A stretch of DNA of 43,548 nucleotides from a bacterium (GCA_035559435.1 DATMBC010000021.1:1-43548), one strand, 5' to 3'. Counted from the first letter of the stretch, positions 23,848 through 34,097 are shown. Numbers and translations are program-made. Notes: generated by a model not told the origin, from the sequence alone.

Positions 23848-25626
23848 ATGGCCGATCGCGACCTGACCAACATGGCGGGGACAGTGGAAGGCGCCGGCGG
23901 AGCCGTGCCGGAGTCGGGCGAACTCCTGGTGCGTTCGCTGCGGGAGTTTTGCAGTCTCTGGGCGCGCGCGGTCAAGACAACCTGCCTGTATCCGGCGACC
24001 AATCCGCTTCCCGAGGAGTTCCGCGGCAGATTCTTCGACGCGTTGCACTTGCTGTTGGACGGTCACGGACCGTTTGTGATCCAGGCGACCGACGCCGCCT
24101 TCATGTTTGAAGGGGAATCGGTTTACGACAGCGCCGGGAGCGAGGAGAATCTCGCCTATCTGTTCTTCCGCGACGGCATTCGTGAGATCGGTTTCGAGCC
24201 CGGCGTGACCCGCGAAGAGTGCGATCGCTTCCTCCAGATCATGGCGGAAGCGCTGGCCACTGTCGACTCCGCCGTCGACCTCGCCAACCGTCTCTGGGAA
24301 GCCTCGCTGCCGCACATCAAGCACTACACGGTGGACCGTGTCGTCGAGGGGGCCTACATCCTCGCGGCCACCGACGCGGAGATCGCCGCCCCGCACGAGG
24401 AATTCGCCAAGCCCACGCTCGCGGAGACCGCCGGCCAGACGCGGCCCGAAAGCCCCTACCAGGGCGTGCAGCGTGAACGGCATTTGCACATCCAGGACAT
24501 CTTCGGCGACGTGACGGCATTGAGCGCCGATGAAAAAGTCGCACTCGCGACACTGTGCCGTCCGGACACCGACGACACGGCCGAGAGTCTTGGCCTGGAT
24601 GTGTTAATCGAGATCATCCGGAACAACGAGGGCACGCGCATCTTTGATGACGCCGTGGGCGTGCTCGAACGGCAGTACGAGCAGGCGGTGGCCGCGGGGC
24701 GCTGGAATCTGGCGCGCAAGTTGATGATTGAAGTGCGCGGATTGATGGGGGATCTGCAGCCGCGCGGGGTCCAGCGACTGAACGCCGCGCTGACGCGCAT
24801 GGCGGAAAAGCGGCACTTCGACAAGCTGGCAACCTACCTCAACGCCAATCCGCAGGCGCCGCTGGAGCCGATCCGCGACTTGCTCTCGCTGTTTGGTCCG
24901 GTGGCGATCACGCCGATCACCGGCATGCTGGGGACGCTGGAGAACAGGCCGGCGCGCATGATGGTCTGCGACTTCCTTATCGCACATGGGCGCGAGGCGA
25001 TCGATCTGATCGGCGGTTTCATCTACGACAAGCGCTGGTATGTCTCGCGGAACGTGGCGATGATCCTGGGTGAGATCGGCGCCGAGCGCGGCGTCAGTTT
25101 CCTCAAGAAGTCGGCATCGCACACCGACCCCAGGGTGCGGTTGGAGACGCTGCGGGCGGCCAAACGCATTCTCGGACCGGAGGCGGACCGCGTGTTGCGC
25201 GGCTTCCTCAACGATCCCGACGCCGATCTGCGCAAGCGGGCGTTGCGGGCGCTGGGGCGGCGACCGAGCGCGGATGCGATCGACGACATCAAGGCCCAGA
25301 TCAATCCCGACGAACTGCCCGATCGCGATCCGGCCGAGACGCGGGAGCTGTTGACGACCTACGCGCGCCTGGGGGGAAAACCGGCGGCGTTGCACCTGAT
25401 CAATCTCTCGCGACGGGCGCCGTTTTTCAAGCGGTCGCGCTGGCAGCCGGTGCGTCTGGCGGCCATCCGGGCGTTGGGCGCATCGTCCGACCCGCTGGCG
25501 CTGGCGGAATTGAATGCGTTGGTGAAGGACCATGCCGCCGACGTGGCCGATGCCGCACGCACGGCTCTGTCGTTACGGCAGCAACTGGCGGCGCCGGAAG
25601 CCGCCGACGACGAGGACGAGGGATGA
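23848..25626 (+). CDS. HEAT-repeat protein with an HD-GYP-partner N-terminal domain
   Basis: Scaffold-like protein, 592 residues from ATG 23848 (GTG 23845 is also possible; no clear ribosome-binding site). The N-terminal region (about 25-160) contains LREFCSLWARAVKTTCLYPATNPL and AFMFEGESVY, a pattern that recurs in the next gene. A linker follows (about 200-225). From about residue 320 to 570 there are HEAT/PBS-lyase-like helical repeats, for example WYVSRNVAMILGEIG, VRLETLRAAKRILG and LRKRALRALGRRPS. No enzymatic motif. It overlaps the HD-GYP gene by 4 bp, so the two products are likely partners in signalling. Function unknown. Confidence 0.82.
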   Translation: MADRDLTNMAGTVEGAGGAVPESGELLVRSLREFCSLWARAVKTTCLYPATNPLPEEFRGRFFDALHLLLDGHGPFVIQATDAAFMFEGESVYDSAGSEENLAYLFFRDGIREIGFEPGVTREECDRFLQIMAEALATVDSAVDLANRLWEASLPHIKHYTVDRVVEGAYILAATDAEIAAPHEEFAKPTLAETAGQTRPESPYQGVQRERHLHIQDIFGDVTALSADEKVALATLCRPDTDDTAESLGLDVLIEIIRNNEGTRIFDDAVGVLERQYEQAVAAGRWNLARKLMIEVRGLMGDLQPRGVQRLNAALTRMAEKRHFDKLATYLNANPQAPLEPIRDLLSLFGPVAITPITGMLGTLENRPARMMVCDFLIAHGREAIDLIGGFIYDKRWYVSRNVAMILGEIGAERGVSFLKKSASHTDPRVRLETLRAAKRILGPEADRVLRGFLNDPDADLRKRALRALGRRPSADAIDDIKAQINPDELPDRDPAETRELLTTYARLGGKPAALHLINLSRRAPFFKRSRWQPVRLAAIRALGASSDPLALAELNALVKDHAADVADAARTALSLRQQLAAPEAADDEDEG

Positions 25627-27158
25627 GCGGACCGGCGCGATCGGACAATCTGTCGCGGGCGGAGGGGTATCGCCTTGCGATCACCGCGTTGCGGGCCTTC
25701 TACGCCGCCTGGCGGGCCGCCGCGGTCTATGACGAGAACAACACCGCCTTCCGGACGCGCCGCGAGGAACTGGCGCAGGCCCTGCGGGCGCTGTTTGCCA
25801 GCGGCTCCGATTGCGCCATCACCTATCAGAATGATTACATCTTCTTCAACGGGGAACGTCTTAACTACGACCGCGAATTCTCCTTCGGGCGGTCGCTGGC
25901 AGCGCGGTTCGCCGACCTGCGCCTGGGCGGCGTGACGATCTACAGCGACACTCCGTCGGGCCAGATCGACCAGGCGCTCTTCGCGCTGGCCACCACCGAC
26001 CGCCGCGCCGCCGATCCTTACGCGGCGCTGGTGGAGACCTGGAACGCCGTCGGGCTGACGCGGATTCCGATCCAGCCGCTGGCGACCCGTGACCCGAGCG
26101 ACTTTCTCGACCCGCGCAAGATTGACCCGGAGACCGATCCCAACGTGGTCAAGCGTCGCCGGGCGCAGGCGCTGTTCCAGCGGTCGGAAGCGGTGGTGCA
26201 GGAGTTCTGGGAGCGGGTGCGTGATCGCAATTCCTTCGATGCCTCCACCGTGCAACGCGTGGTGCACCTGATGATCGACGAAGTGGCGCACGACGAGGAT
26301 GTGTTAATGGAGTTTGCGGCGCTCAAGGACTTCGACGAGTATACCTACTACCACTCGGTCAATGTGGCGCTCTACTCGATCGCGGTCGGCATGCGCCTGG
26401 GGCTGGATCGCATTCGCCTCGCGCAGCTGGGCTTCGCGGCGCTGTTCCATGATATCGGCAAGGTGAAACTGCCGCGCGAACTGATCGCTAAGCCCGCGGA
26501 ATTCAACGAGGACGATTGGGAGCAGATTCGCCGCCATCCGACGCTGGGCGCGCTGACGTTGGCCAGTCTGCGGGCGATGGAACGCGAGATCGGCGTCTCG
26601 ATGGCCGGCGCCTTCGAGCATCACCTGAAGATGGACCTCACCGGCTATCCGCCGCTGACGCGTCCGCGGACGCTGCATTTGTTCTCGCGCATCATCAGTG
26701 TCTGCGACGCCTACGACGCCATGACATCGGGCCGCGTCTACCAGAAGGAGACGATCAGCCCCGATGAGGCGGTGCGGCGGCTGTTGTACAAGGGGCGGCA
26801 ATGGTATGACCCGCTCATCCTCAAGGCGTTCGTCAACGTGATCGGGGTGTTTCCGGTCGGCACGGTTGTGCGCCTCTCGGACGGCTCGGTGGCAATGGTG
26901 ATGCGGAACGACTCAGTGGACTTGTATTCGCCGGAGGTGCTCGTTGTGCGCGAGGCCGACGGCACGCCGACACGGCGGTCCCGGCAACTGCGCGCGCGGA
27001 AGAAAGATGCGGCCCCGGCGGGGTTGCACATCGCCGCGACGCTCGACGCGACGGCCGAAGGCATCAGGTTGGAAGATTACCTGGGCGTGATCTATCAGCC
27101 CGAGGTCAGCGGCGGGATCCTGATCCCGACGATCGACCCGACCGTGTCCAGGGCGTAA
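25623..27158 (+). CDS. HD-GYP domain protein (putative cyclic-di-GMP phosphodiesterase)
   Basis: Predicted cyclic dinucleotide phosphodiesterase, 511 residues. An N-terminal domain (about 10-125) parallels that of the preceding HEAT protein. The HD-GYP domain (about 215-400) has YYHSVNVALYSIAVGMRLGL, the HD pair in FHDIGKVKLPRELI, RRHPTLGA, EHHLKMDLTGYPP (the GYP loop) and ISVCDAYDAMTSGR. All metal-site residues seen in active members appear present. The C-terminal part (about 410-511) has strand-rich sequence with VRLSDGSVAMVMR. ATGA overlap with the HEAT gene. It ends 9 bp from the lepA stop on the other strand. Confidence 0.92.
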   Translation: MSGPARSDNLSRAEGYRLAITALRAFYAAWRAAAVYDENNTAFRTRREELAQALRALFASGSDCAITYQNDYIFFNGERLNYDREFSFGRSLAARFADLRLGGVTIYSDTPSGQIDQALFALATTDRRAADPYAALVETWNAVGLTRIPIQPLATRDPSDFLDPRKIDPETDPNVVKRRRAQALFQRSEAVVQEFWERVRDRNSFDASTVQRVVHLMIDEVAHDEDVLMEFAALKDFDEYTYYHSVNVALYSIAVGMRLGLDRIRLAQLGFAALFHDIGKVKLPRELIAKPAEFNEDDWEQIRRHPTLGALTLASLRAMEREIGVSMAGAFEHHLKMDLTGYPPLTRPRTLHLFSRIISVCDAYDAMTSGRVYQKETISPDEAVRRLLYKGRQWYDPLILKAFVNVIGVFPVGTVVRLSDGSVAMVMRNDSVDLYSPEVLVVREADGTPTRRSRQLRARKKDAAPAGLHIAATLDATAEGIRLEDYLGVIYQPEVSGGILIPTIDPTVSRA

Positions 27159-27167
27159 GCCCCATCC

Positions 27168-28967
27168 CTAATCGCTGATTTTGAGCACGGCGAGGAAGGC
27201 CTCGGGCGGGACATCGACCTTGCCGACCCGCTTCATCCGTTTCTTCCCCTCTTTTTGCTTTTCGAGCAGCTTGCGCTTTCGGGTGACATCGCCGCCGTAG
27301 AGTTTGGCGATGACGTCTTTGCGCAGGGGCTTGACCGATTCGCGGGCGATCGGCTTGCCGCCGCCGATCGCGGCCTGGATGATGACCTCGAACTGCTGCC
27401 GGGGGATCAATTCCTTGAGCGTCTCGCAGAGTTTGCGGCCGATGCGGTAGGCGTTGTCGCGATGGACCACCGAGGAGAGGGCGTCGACGGTCTCGCCGGC
27501 CAGCCGGATTTCGAGTTTGTCGAGGGCGTTTTCCCGGTACTCGAGGAAGTCGTAGTCGAGCGAGCCGTAGCCGCGGGTGACCGACTTGAGCCGGTCATAG
27601 AACTCGAAGATGATCTCGGCCAGCGGGAAGTCGAAGATCAACCGGGCGCGGTCGCCGATGTACTCGGTGTTGATGTAGTCGCCGCGTTTGGAGGTGGCCA
27701 GGGTCATCACCGTGCCGACCGCGTCGGACGGGCAGATGATGTGGGCGCGCACATAGGGTTCGGCGATCGCCTCGTACTGGCCGCGCGGCGGGATGTCGGC
27801 CGGGTTGTCGATGGTGCGAACCTCGCCGTTGGTCATGCGGATCTGGTATTCGACGTTGGGCACGGTGGCCACGATCGGCTGATTGAATTCGCGCGCCAGC
27901 CGTTCCTTGACGATCTCCAGATGCAACAGTCCCAGAAAACCGCAACGGAACCCGAACCCCAGCGCCAGCGACCGCTCCGGCTGGAAAGAAAGCGACGCGT
28001 CGTTGAGGCGCAGTTTGTCGAGGGCGACGCGCAGATCGGAGTACTTGTCCGAATCGGCCGGATACAGGCCGGAGAAGACCATCGGTTTGATGGCGCGGAA
28101 ACCGGGCAGGGGCGCGGCGGCCGGGTTGGCGGCGTTGGTGACGGTGTCGCCGACACGGGCCTCGTGGATGTCCTTGACGTGGGCCAGGATGTAGCCGACC
28201 TCGCCGGCCGCAAGCGTCTCGCGCGGGATCGGACGCATCTGCAGGATCCCGGTCTCCTCGACCTGATGGACATCGGGGTGCGAAAAGAAGCGGATCTGAT
28301 CGCCGGCTTTCAGCGATCCGTCGACCACGCGGACATAGACAACCGCGCCGTGGTACAGATCGTGGGCGGCATCGAAGACCAGCGCGCGCAGGGGGGCATT
28401 GGGGTCGCCGGCCGGCGGCGGGATGCGCGCGATGACCGCCTCCAGCAACTGGTCGGTGTTCAGTCCGGTCTTGGCCGAGACGCGGATGACCTCCTCGGGC
28501 TCGCAGGAGAGCAGTTTGGCGACTTCGACCGCGTGGCGGTCGGGATCGGCCGCGGGCAGATCGATCTTGTTGAGGACCGGGACGATGGTCAACCCGGCCT
28601 CGATGGCGAGGTAGGCATTGGCCACGGTCTGCGCCTGGATACCCTGGGCAGCATCGACGACCAGAATGGCGCCGTCACAGGCGGCCAGCGCCCGCGAGAC
28701 TTCGTAGTTGAAGTCGACATGCCCGGGTGTGTCGATCAGGTTCAGAACATAGTCCTGACCGGATTGGGCGCGGTAGTTCATGCGGATGGCGTGGGACTTG
28801 ATGGTGATGCCGCGTTCGCGCTCCAGGTCCATGTTGTCGAGGACCTGTTCGCGCATCTTGCGCTCATCGATGGTGTGGGTAGCCTCCAGCAGCCGGTCGG
28901 CCAGCGTGGATTTCCCATGATCGATATGGGCGATGATCGAGAAGTTGCGGATGCGGCTCTGGTCCAT
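27168..28967 (-). CDS. lepA: Elongation factor 4 (LepA)
   Basis: Ribosome-associated GTPase involved in initiation and biogenesis or back-translocation; 599 residues, normal length. G1 AHIDHGKSTLADRLLE, G3 DTPGHVDF and G4 NKIDLP are all present, as is the LepA-specific C-terminal domain ending DVPPEAFLAVLKISD. ATG 28967. The long open frame on the opposite strand is composition-driven. Stands alone on the minus strand with a 356-bp spacer upstream. Confidence 0.98.
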   Translation of the reverse strand: MDQSRIRNFSIIAHIDHGKSTLADRLLEATHTIDERKMREQVLDNMDLERERGITIKSHAIRMNYRAQSGQDYVLNLIDTPGHVDFNYEVSRALAACDGAILVVDAAQGIQAQTVANAYLAIEAGLTIVPVLNKIDLPAADPDRHAVEVAKLLSCEPEEVIRVSAKTGLNTDQLLEAVIARIPPPAGDPNAPLRALVFDAAHDLYHGAVVYVRVVDGSLKAGDQIRFFSHPDVHQVEETGILQMRPIPRETLAAGEVGYILAHVKDIHEARVGDTVTNAANPAAAPLPGFRAIKPMVFSGLYPADSDKYSDLRVALDKLRLNDASLSFQPERSLALGFGFRCGFLGLLHLEIVKERLAREFNQPIVATVPNVEYQIRMTNGEVRTIDNPADIPPRGQYEAIAEPYVRAHIICPSDAVGTVMTLATSKRGDYINTEYIGDRARLIFDFPLAEIIFEFYDRLKSVTRGYGSLDYDFLEYRENALDKLEIRLAGETVDALSSVVHRDNAYRIGRKLCETLKELIPRQQFEVIIQAAIGGGKPIARESVKPLRKDVIAKLYGGDVTRKRKLLEKQKEGKKRMKRVGKVDVPPEAFLAVLKISD

Positions 28968-29088
28968 AACACGCCAAACGCGGACGCAGGGGCGTCCGCG
29001 CAGGCCTGCAATGTACGCATTTGGACGAGCCTTATCAAGGCGCCTTCGGTGTTTGAGGGGGACTGGCCGCGGGCGGGTATTGGCGGCG

Positions 29089-29147
29089 GTGCGCTTTCAC
29101 CCGCTCCGCTGACGCGGAGCGACCTCCCCCGGAGGGGGGAGGTGAAC
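29089..29147. repeat. Composite palindromic repeat
   Basis: Two adjacent inverted repeats: CGCTCCGC/GCGGAGCG (29102-29109/29114-29121) and ACCTCCCCC/GGGGGAGGT (29122-29130/29135-29143), followed by GAAC. The same order (CACCCGC, a small stem, GACCTC...GGTGAAC) occurs at 43060-43118, so they belong to one family. Confidence 0.8.
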
Positions 29148-29271
29148 GAGTCTTGTTTCCACGAGAGTTGATGACGTTAGGGGTTATTGGCCCCTTAATC
29201 CCGGCTTGCTGGTTTGCGGCGGTGAATTCGGATGACGGCAGGAGGCGGTTGCCACACCTCCTGCATAAACA

Positions 29272-29299
29272 GACGCCCCCTCGTCGCCGAGGGGGCGTC
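29272..29299 (-). terminator. Terminator of the metalloprotease gene
   Basis: Perfect 12-bp stem (GACGCCCCCTCG/CGAGGGGGCGTC) with a 4-nt loop, 24 bp after the stop codon on the minus strand and followed there by TGTTTATG. The T-run is short but the stem is strong. Confidence 0.75.
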
Positions 29300-29323
29300 A
29301 TGCCAGTCAGCGGGAGCCCATGG

Positions 29324-31009
29324 CTATTTGACCAGCACCATCTTCCGTGTCTGGGTGTTGCCTGGCGTGGTCAGTCGATACAGGTAGACGCCCGAGGCCA
29401 GGGGGTTGCCGTGTTCGTCGCGGCCGTCGAAAGCAAACGAATACGTACCTCGTGGGTAGTGGCCATCCGCGAGCCGGCGAACCGTTCGTCCCAGAATATC
29501 ACATACCGTCAGCACCAGCGGACCGTCGTCAGCCAGGGTCACGGCGATCGTGGTGTTAGCGTTGAAGGGATTGGGGTAGGCCCTCATCTGTGTGCCTGCG
29601 TCTTTGGCGGCGAGAGCGCTTCCGTTGGCCGCATCGTTTGAGAGCGCGAAGACAGGTCCGGACTCGCACTCACGCGTTACTTCGTTGTCCCCGAAATTGT
29701 AGGCGTAACCGGAACGCGACACCGAGGTGACTTCAAAACACCACTGGCCGGATGGATTTTTCTTGAGTGGCGTTGTGAGCACGACACGGCCGTTGGCGCC
29801 GGTCTGGCCGCTCAGCGTGCCGGAACTGGGACCCGAATAAGTGGCGGTGACCGCTGCGCCCGCGACCGGGGCATGGTTGGCGTCGGTGATCAGGATGGTG
29901 TCGCTGGCGCGCCACCGATTGCCGCCGCCGGCGATGCGGATGACGCGCTGGTCATGAACATGCAGCTCCGGCAGCGCCGCCCCGTACCAGCTGCCCAGAA
30001 CCGCTTTGGTCCAGCATTGAAGGCGACGGGACTGTTGCGCAGTGAACAAGTGAACACACGAGGCGGGGCCGTAGCCCATGTAATTCTCCGGCTGAGTCGC
30101 TCCGAATTGTGCGTATTCGCAATCGCAAACGCCGGGGGCAAAACACGTGTAGTTGACGGGCGTCGGCGGCGTGTCGCCGCAGAAGTCGCCGCGACGATCC
30201 CCCTCAAATCCGCTGGCAAACTCATAGCAGGGTCCGCATGTGGCCACCTCCGTGATGCCGTGGTGCGTGTGCCATAGGCCCAGCGTGTGACCCATTTCGT
30301 GGGTAATGATGTGTTGATCGGCTCCGGCCACGACGGAATTGATCCACAGGCCGCCGAGGTCGGTGAGGGCATCCGGGTCCCATGGAAAGTTTCCCAGTCC
30401 GTAGAGTGTGGCCGGTCCCGAGTCCTGGCAGGAGATGTAGATGTTACACTGGCTGGTCGGGGACTCGGCGTACAGGTTGCGCATGGCGTCAATATCTGCC
30501 AGCGCGGCGCCGCAATCGCCGGCCGTGCAGGCGGCGATGCAGGCCAGCGCGCTGTTGTTGTGGAATCGCGTTGCGGTCAGACTAAACGACAGACCGGTTC
30601 CGTTGGCCGCAAAGTCGGCGTTCAGTTGGGCAATGGTCGCGTCGACCACGGCCTGCGATACGCCGTCGGTGCCGTCATCATTCCGCAGCACGTGGACAAT
30701 CACGCGGACCGTGAGGGGTGTCACTGGAGTCGCGTCGCGCACGGCGGGATCGTCGCAAGCGCCCTGTTGAGGGCAGGCGGCCACGGGCTTCGACAAACCC
30801 ATGAGCCGGACTTTGCGATCCCACAATTCCTGGGCGCCGCACCAGGGGCGCGGGGGCCCGGATTGGGCGCTGGTGAACATCGTTTCCGGTGGGCAGGGCT
30901 CGGCCGCCGCCAACAGTCGGTCCGCGGAGGGATCGCGCTCGCCCGCCCGGACGGTCGGTGCGGCGCACACCAACGCACACACAAGTAGTGCCAGGACGAA
31001 ATACTTCAT
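29324..31009 (-). CDS. Secreted M43-type zinc metalloprotease with C-terminal sorting domain
   Basis: Predicted secreted protease, 561 residues. Signal peptide of about 22 residues (MKYFVLALLVCALVCAAPTVRA). The catalytic domain has HEMGHTLGLWHTH near residue 237, an HExxHxxGxxH zinc site, and the Met-turn ENYMGYG; cysteines are abundant (pappalysin/cytophagalysin-like). A beta-sandwich with ASDTILITDANHAPVAGAAV follows. The last 85 residues form a FlgD-like/type IX-like sorting domain: YPNPFNANTTI, CDILGRTVRRL, FDGRDEHGNPLASGVYLYRL, TRKMVLVK. Nearly the same ending is on the neighbouring subtilisin-like gene. Likely exported and surface-held. Full length. Confidence 0.9.
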   Translation of the reverse strand: MKYFVLALLVCALVCAAPTVRAGERDPSADRLLAAAEPCPPETMFTSAQSGPPRPWCGAQELWDRKVRLMGLSKPVAACPQQGACDDPAVRDATPVTPLTVRVIVHVLRNDDGTDGVSQAVVDATIAQLNADFAANGTGLSFSLTATRFHNNSALACIAACTAGDCGAALADIDAMRNLYAESPTSQCNIYISCQDSGPATLYGLGNFPWDPDALTDLGGLWINSVVAGADQHIITHEMGHTLGLWHTHHGITEVATCGPCYEFASGFEGDRRGDFCGDTPPTPVNYTCFAPGVCDCEYAQFGATQPENYMGYGPASCVHLFTAQQSRRLQCWTKAVLGSWYGAALPELHVHDQRVIRIAGGGNRWRASDTILITDANHAPVAGAAVTATYSGPSSGTLSGQTGANGRVVLTTPLKKNPSGQWCFEVTSVSRSGYAYNFGDNEVTRECESGPVFALSNDAANGSALAAKDAGTQMRAYPNPFNANTTIAVTLADDGPLVLTVCDILGRTVRRLADGHYPRGTYSFAFDGRDEHGNPLASGVYLYRLTTPGNTQTRKMVLVK

Positions 31010-31176
31010 GATGAGAATCCTCCCTGCCGCACGATCAGCAGCCTGACGTTGGGCGCCCCGCCACGTGTCGTCGGTTCGGACGGTCCGAGGCGGCGCGATA
31101 GCGATTGCTTTGCTGTCTCCGCGAACTGAGCCGCGGGGAAGTCCGTCGGACTTCCCCGCGGCGCGATTGTTCGGGG

Positions 31177-33769
31177 CTATTTCAGCAAAACCATCTTGCG
31201 GGTCTGGACACTTCCGGATGCGACCAATCGATAGAGATAGACGCCGGAAGCCAGAGGTTGACCGTCCGCGTCGCGGCCGTCAAATACGACGGTGTGCGAT
31301 CCTTCCGGGAAGAAGCCGGCGGCCAGTCGGCGTACGGTGCGGCCAAGGATGTCGTAGACCACCAGCTGCACATCGCCGCCCTCCAGCAGCGTGAAAGGAA
31401 TGACGGTGCCGGCGTTGAAGGGATTGGGGTAGTTCTGCTCCAGCGCGTATTCGCGCGGCACGGGATCGGCCGAGGCCAGCGCGGGGGCGGAATTGATCGA
31501 CGGTGTCGTGGCGGTGGTGGCGCGGAAGACCACCTCGTCGATATAGACGTCGTCGTTGTTGTCGCCGGCGTCGCAGCGGAAGCGAATGCGTGCGTTGGTC
31601 GGGAAATTGTGCTGACTGCGCGAGATCGTCACCACCCGGTTGTTGAAGGTGTTATTGACGAAGTCCGTGCCGGCGTTGAAATCGCCGACCGTGACCCAGG
31701 TCGACCCGTTGAAGTACTGGACCCAGAAGTCCTCGCCGTTCTCCATGCTGACGGCCTTGAACCAGAACGAGACCTCCAGCGTGTTGTAGGCGGTCACGTT
31801 GTACGCGGCGGTGTGGGAGAACAGGGAACTGGCGGTGTTGTCCTGAATGTCGATGGCCGCCACGCCCTGGTGCGCATGAGTGCCGCCGGTGTAGCGGATG
31901 CAATCGGCGCCGCCGTCGGTGTAACTGCCGAATCCCGCCTCGAAGTCATCCGAGGACAATGTGACCCAGGCGTTCGGGTCGGTCACCGTTATGTAATCGG
32001 TGCGGGTCAGGGTGTTGTTACAGGTGGCGGTTGTCACCGTCAGGGACACGGTGTAGGTGCCGGCGGCGGAGTAGACATGCGACGGGTTCTGCGCCGTCGA
32101 GGCGCCGCCGTCGCCGAAATCCCATGACCACGACGTCACCGGCCCGGTGGAGGCGTCGGTGAAATTGACCGTCAGCGGCACATTGCCTGACGTGGGCGCT
32201 CCGGTGAAGTTGGCGGTCACATCGCAGGGCGGGGCGATCGCATCGAGCGCCTTTTTGGCATTGAGGATGCCGCCGATGTTCGGACTGCCGGCGGGGCAGG
32301 TGTTATTGACCATCAGACTGAACTTGTCGGCGCGGGTCAGGGAGGGGTTAAAGGACTCCAGCAATCCGGCCACGCCGACGCAGTGCGGGGCCGCCATCGA
32401 GGTGCCGTCGAGGACGGCGACATAATCCGGAATCGGGTCGGTGCCGACCTGGTAGGTGCTGATGATTGAGACGCCGGGCGCGGCGATGTCGACCCAGGAG
32501 CCGTAGTTGGAGAAGCTGGCGCGCAATCCGGCCTCGTCGGTGGCGGCCACATTCAGGATTTCGGTGCGGCTGCCCATATAGTCGGCGAGGCTGGAGTTGG
32601 AATTGCCGGCGGCGTGAACGACGAGGATGTCATTGTTCATGGCCGCGTCGAGGGCGGCGGCGATGCCGCCGGAGTTGGAACTGCCCCAGGAGCAGTTGAT
32701 GGCGGCGACGTTGACGCCGCGCTGCTTCATGCCGACGACGTAGTTGATTGCCTGGGCAGCGAAATCCATGCGGACGAAGCCGTTGCCGGCCGCGTCCGAC
32801 CAGCCGATGCGCATGCACATGATCTTGCAGCCGTTGCCGGGCGAGGCCGTCGTGCCATCGCCGAATCCGCCGGCGATGCCGGCCACGGCGCGGGCGTTGT
32901 TGGTGATCGCGGCCATCGTGCCGGCGGTGTGCGTGCCATGGCCGTTGAAGTCCATCGGGTTGTTGTCGATGGTCGAGCAGTCCTCGCCCGAGGCGCAGCC
33001 GGTCACGCCGGTCACGAAGTCGTAGCCGATGACGTCATCGACAAAGCCGTTGCCTTCATCGTCGATTCCATTGCCGGGGACCTCGAAGGGATTGACCCAG
33101 ACGTTGCCGTCGGTGGAGTTGTCCGAGGGGCCCGGGGGGATTGTTGCCGCCCAGGTCCTTGTGCGTGTACTTCACGCCCGAATCCATCGCCACCACCACC
33201 ACGGTGGCGTCGCCGGTCTCAACCGTCCAGGCCAGCTCGGCATCGATGCCCTTGCTGTCCCAGAGGTCCCACTGCGGCCAGTTGAAGGTCGGCGGTGGGT
33301 TGTTGTAGTAGGTGTCGTTGGCGGGACGGGGTGTCCCGGTGGCGCAGTTGGCGTAGAGCGGATGGATGCCGATTTTCTCGACATGATCGACCGCCGGGTC
33401 GGCGGCGAAGGCGGCGGCGGCCTGATCCAGATCCTGCCCCGGCGCCAGTTTCACGGTGTAGAACGCTTCCAGCTCCGGCGCGGCGGCGGCGGCGAACTGA
33501 CGCCACATGCCAATGACGCCGTGCGCGTCGACCAGTCGCTGGATTGACGCGACACTGACCCGCACACGGTTGGCGCGCTTGTCGACCTGGACATCGAAGC
33601 CCGACTTGAAGGCGGGTTTGAGCACGACCACAAACTCGTCATCCACCCAGCGTGGCGTGTCATCGACGGGCACAAACTCCTTGCGGATGACGTAATCGGC
33701 GGCGGCGGCGCCGGCGAATCCGGCCAGCACACAGGCGGCAACGATCAGGAGGATGATGCGATGCCTCAT
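31177..33769 (-). pseudogene. Subtilisin-like secreted protease, frameshifted at a C6 tract
   Basis: Serine protease with all parts present but in two frames. Frame one starts at ATG 33769 (GAGGA seven bases upstream): signal peptide MRHRIILLIVAACVLAGFAG, prodomain, and catalytic Asp in VVAMDSGVKYTHKDLGG. Frame two, used from the tract to 31177, carries the catalytic His in FNGHGTHTAG and Ser in LDGTSMAAPHCVG, then a PKD domain (WSWDFGDGG, near 32100), a MAM/lectin-like beta-sandwich, and the sorting domain YPNPFNAG, YDILGRTVRRL, SGVYLYRL, TRKMVLLK. The switch is at 33134-33139: deleting one C of the six restores GNNPPGPSDNSTDGN. The rest shows no decay, so a sequencing or assembly error, or a phase-variable tract, is as likely as a true pseudogene. 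Confidence 0.85.
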
Positions 33770-34097
33770 GGCTTTGTCCTCTTTCAGAGTTCGGTGAATG
33801 GGCAACAACGTTGACTAAGGACATCCGAAGCGATTACGACGCACTCAACGACACCACCTCCCCACCCGCGGCGCATCGTTTCGATGCGGCCTGTCCACGG
33901 ACGGTCCGGCCGTCATAGCGGTCCCTGGAGTCAGCATCTGCATGCCCTCACCCGCATGCGAGACAACCCGTCGATCGTGTGTGTTGCGAAGTTGCGAAGC
34001 ACGGGCGCGGCGCTGACGCGCACAGTCACAGCCGGCGCTGCCGCCCCGTTTTAGATGGGGAGAATTTCTGTTCCGGTTTCGGCGCGGTCAAGCGGAT
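33770..34097. other. Spacer between the subtilase gene and rluD
   Basis: No gene in 328 bp. It should contain the subtilase promoter and the 3' region of rluD. I see no confident promoter, terminator or repeat. Confidence 0.5.

Larger units (their letters stand above)
28968..29323. other. Spacer between lepA and the metalloprotease gene
   Basis: No gene in 356 bp. It holds the lepA promoter region next to 28968, a composite palindromic repeat (29089-29147) and a hairpin terminator (29272-29299) for the protease gene. Confidence 0.7.

Noticed and set aside
27255-29171. Long open frame (638 codons) opposite lepA
   Set aside because: It lies antisense to a fully conserved gene; GC-rich third positions open the opposite frame. 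The protein is repetitive in Gly, Asp and Val with no domain.
33056-33808. A separate short protease-like gene
   Set aside because: It is the 5' part of the subtilisin-like gene cut off by a single-base frameshift; the downstream frame continues the same domain.
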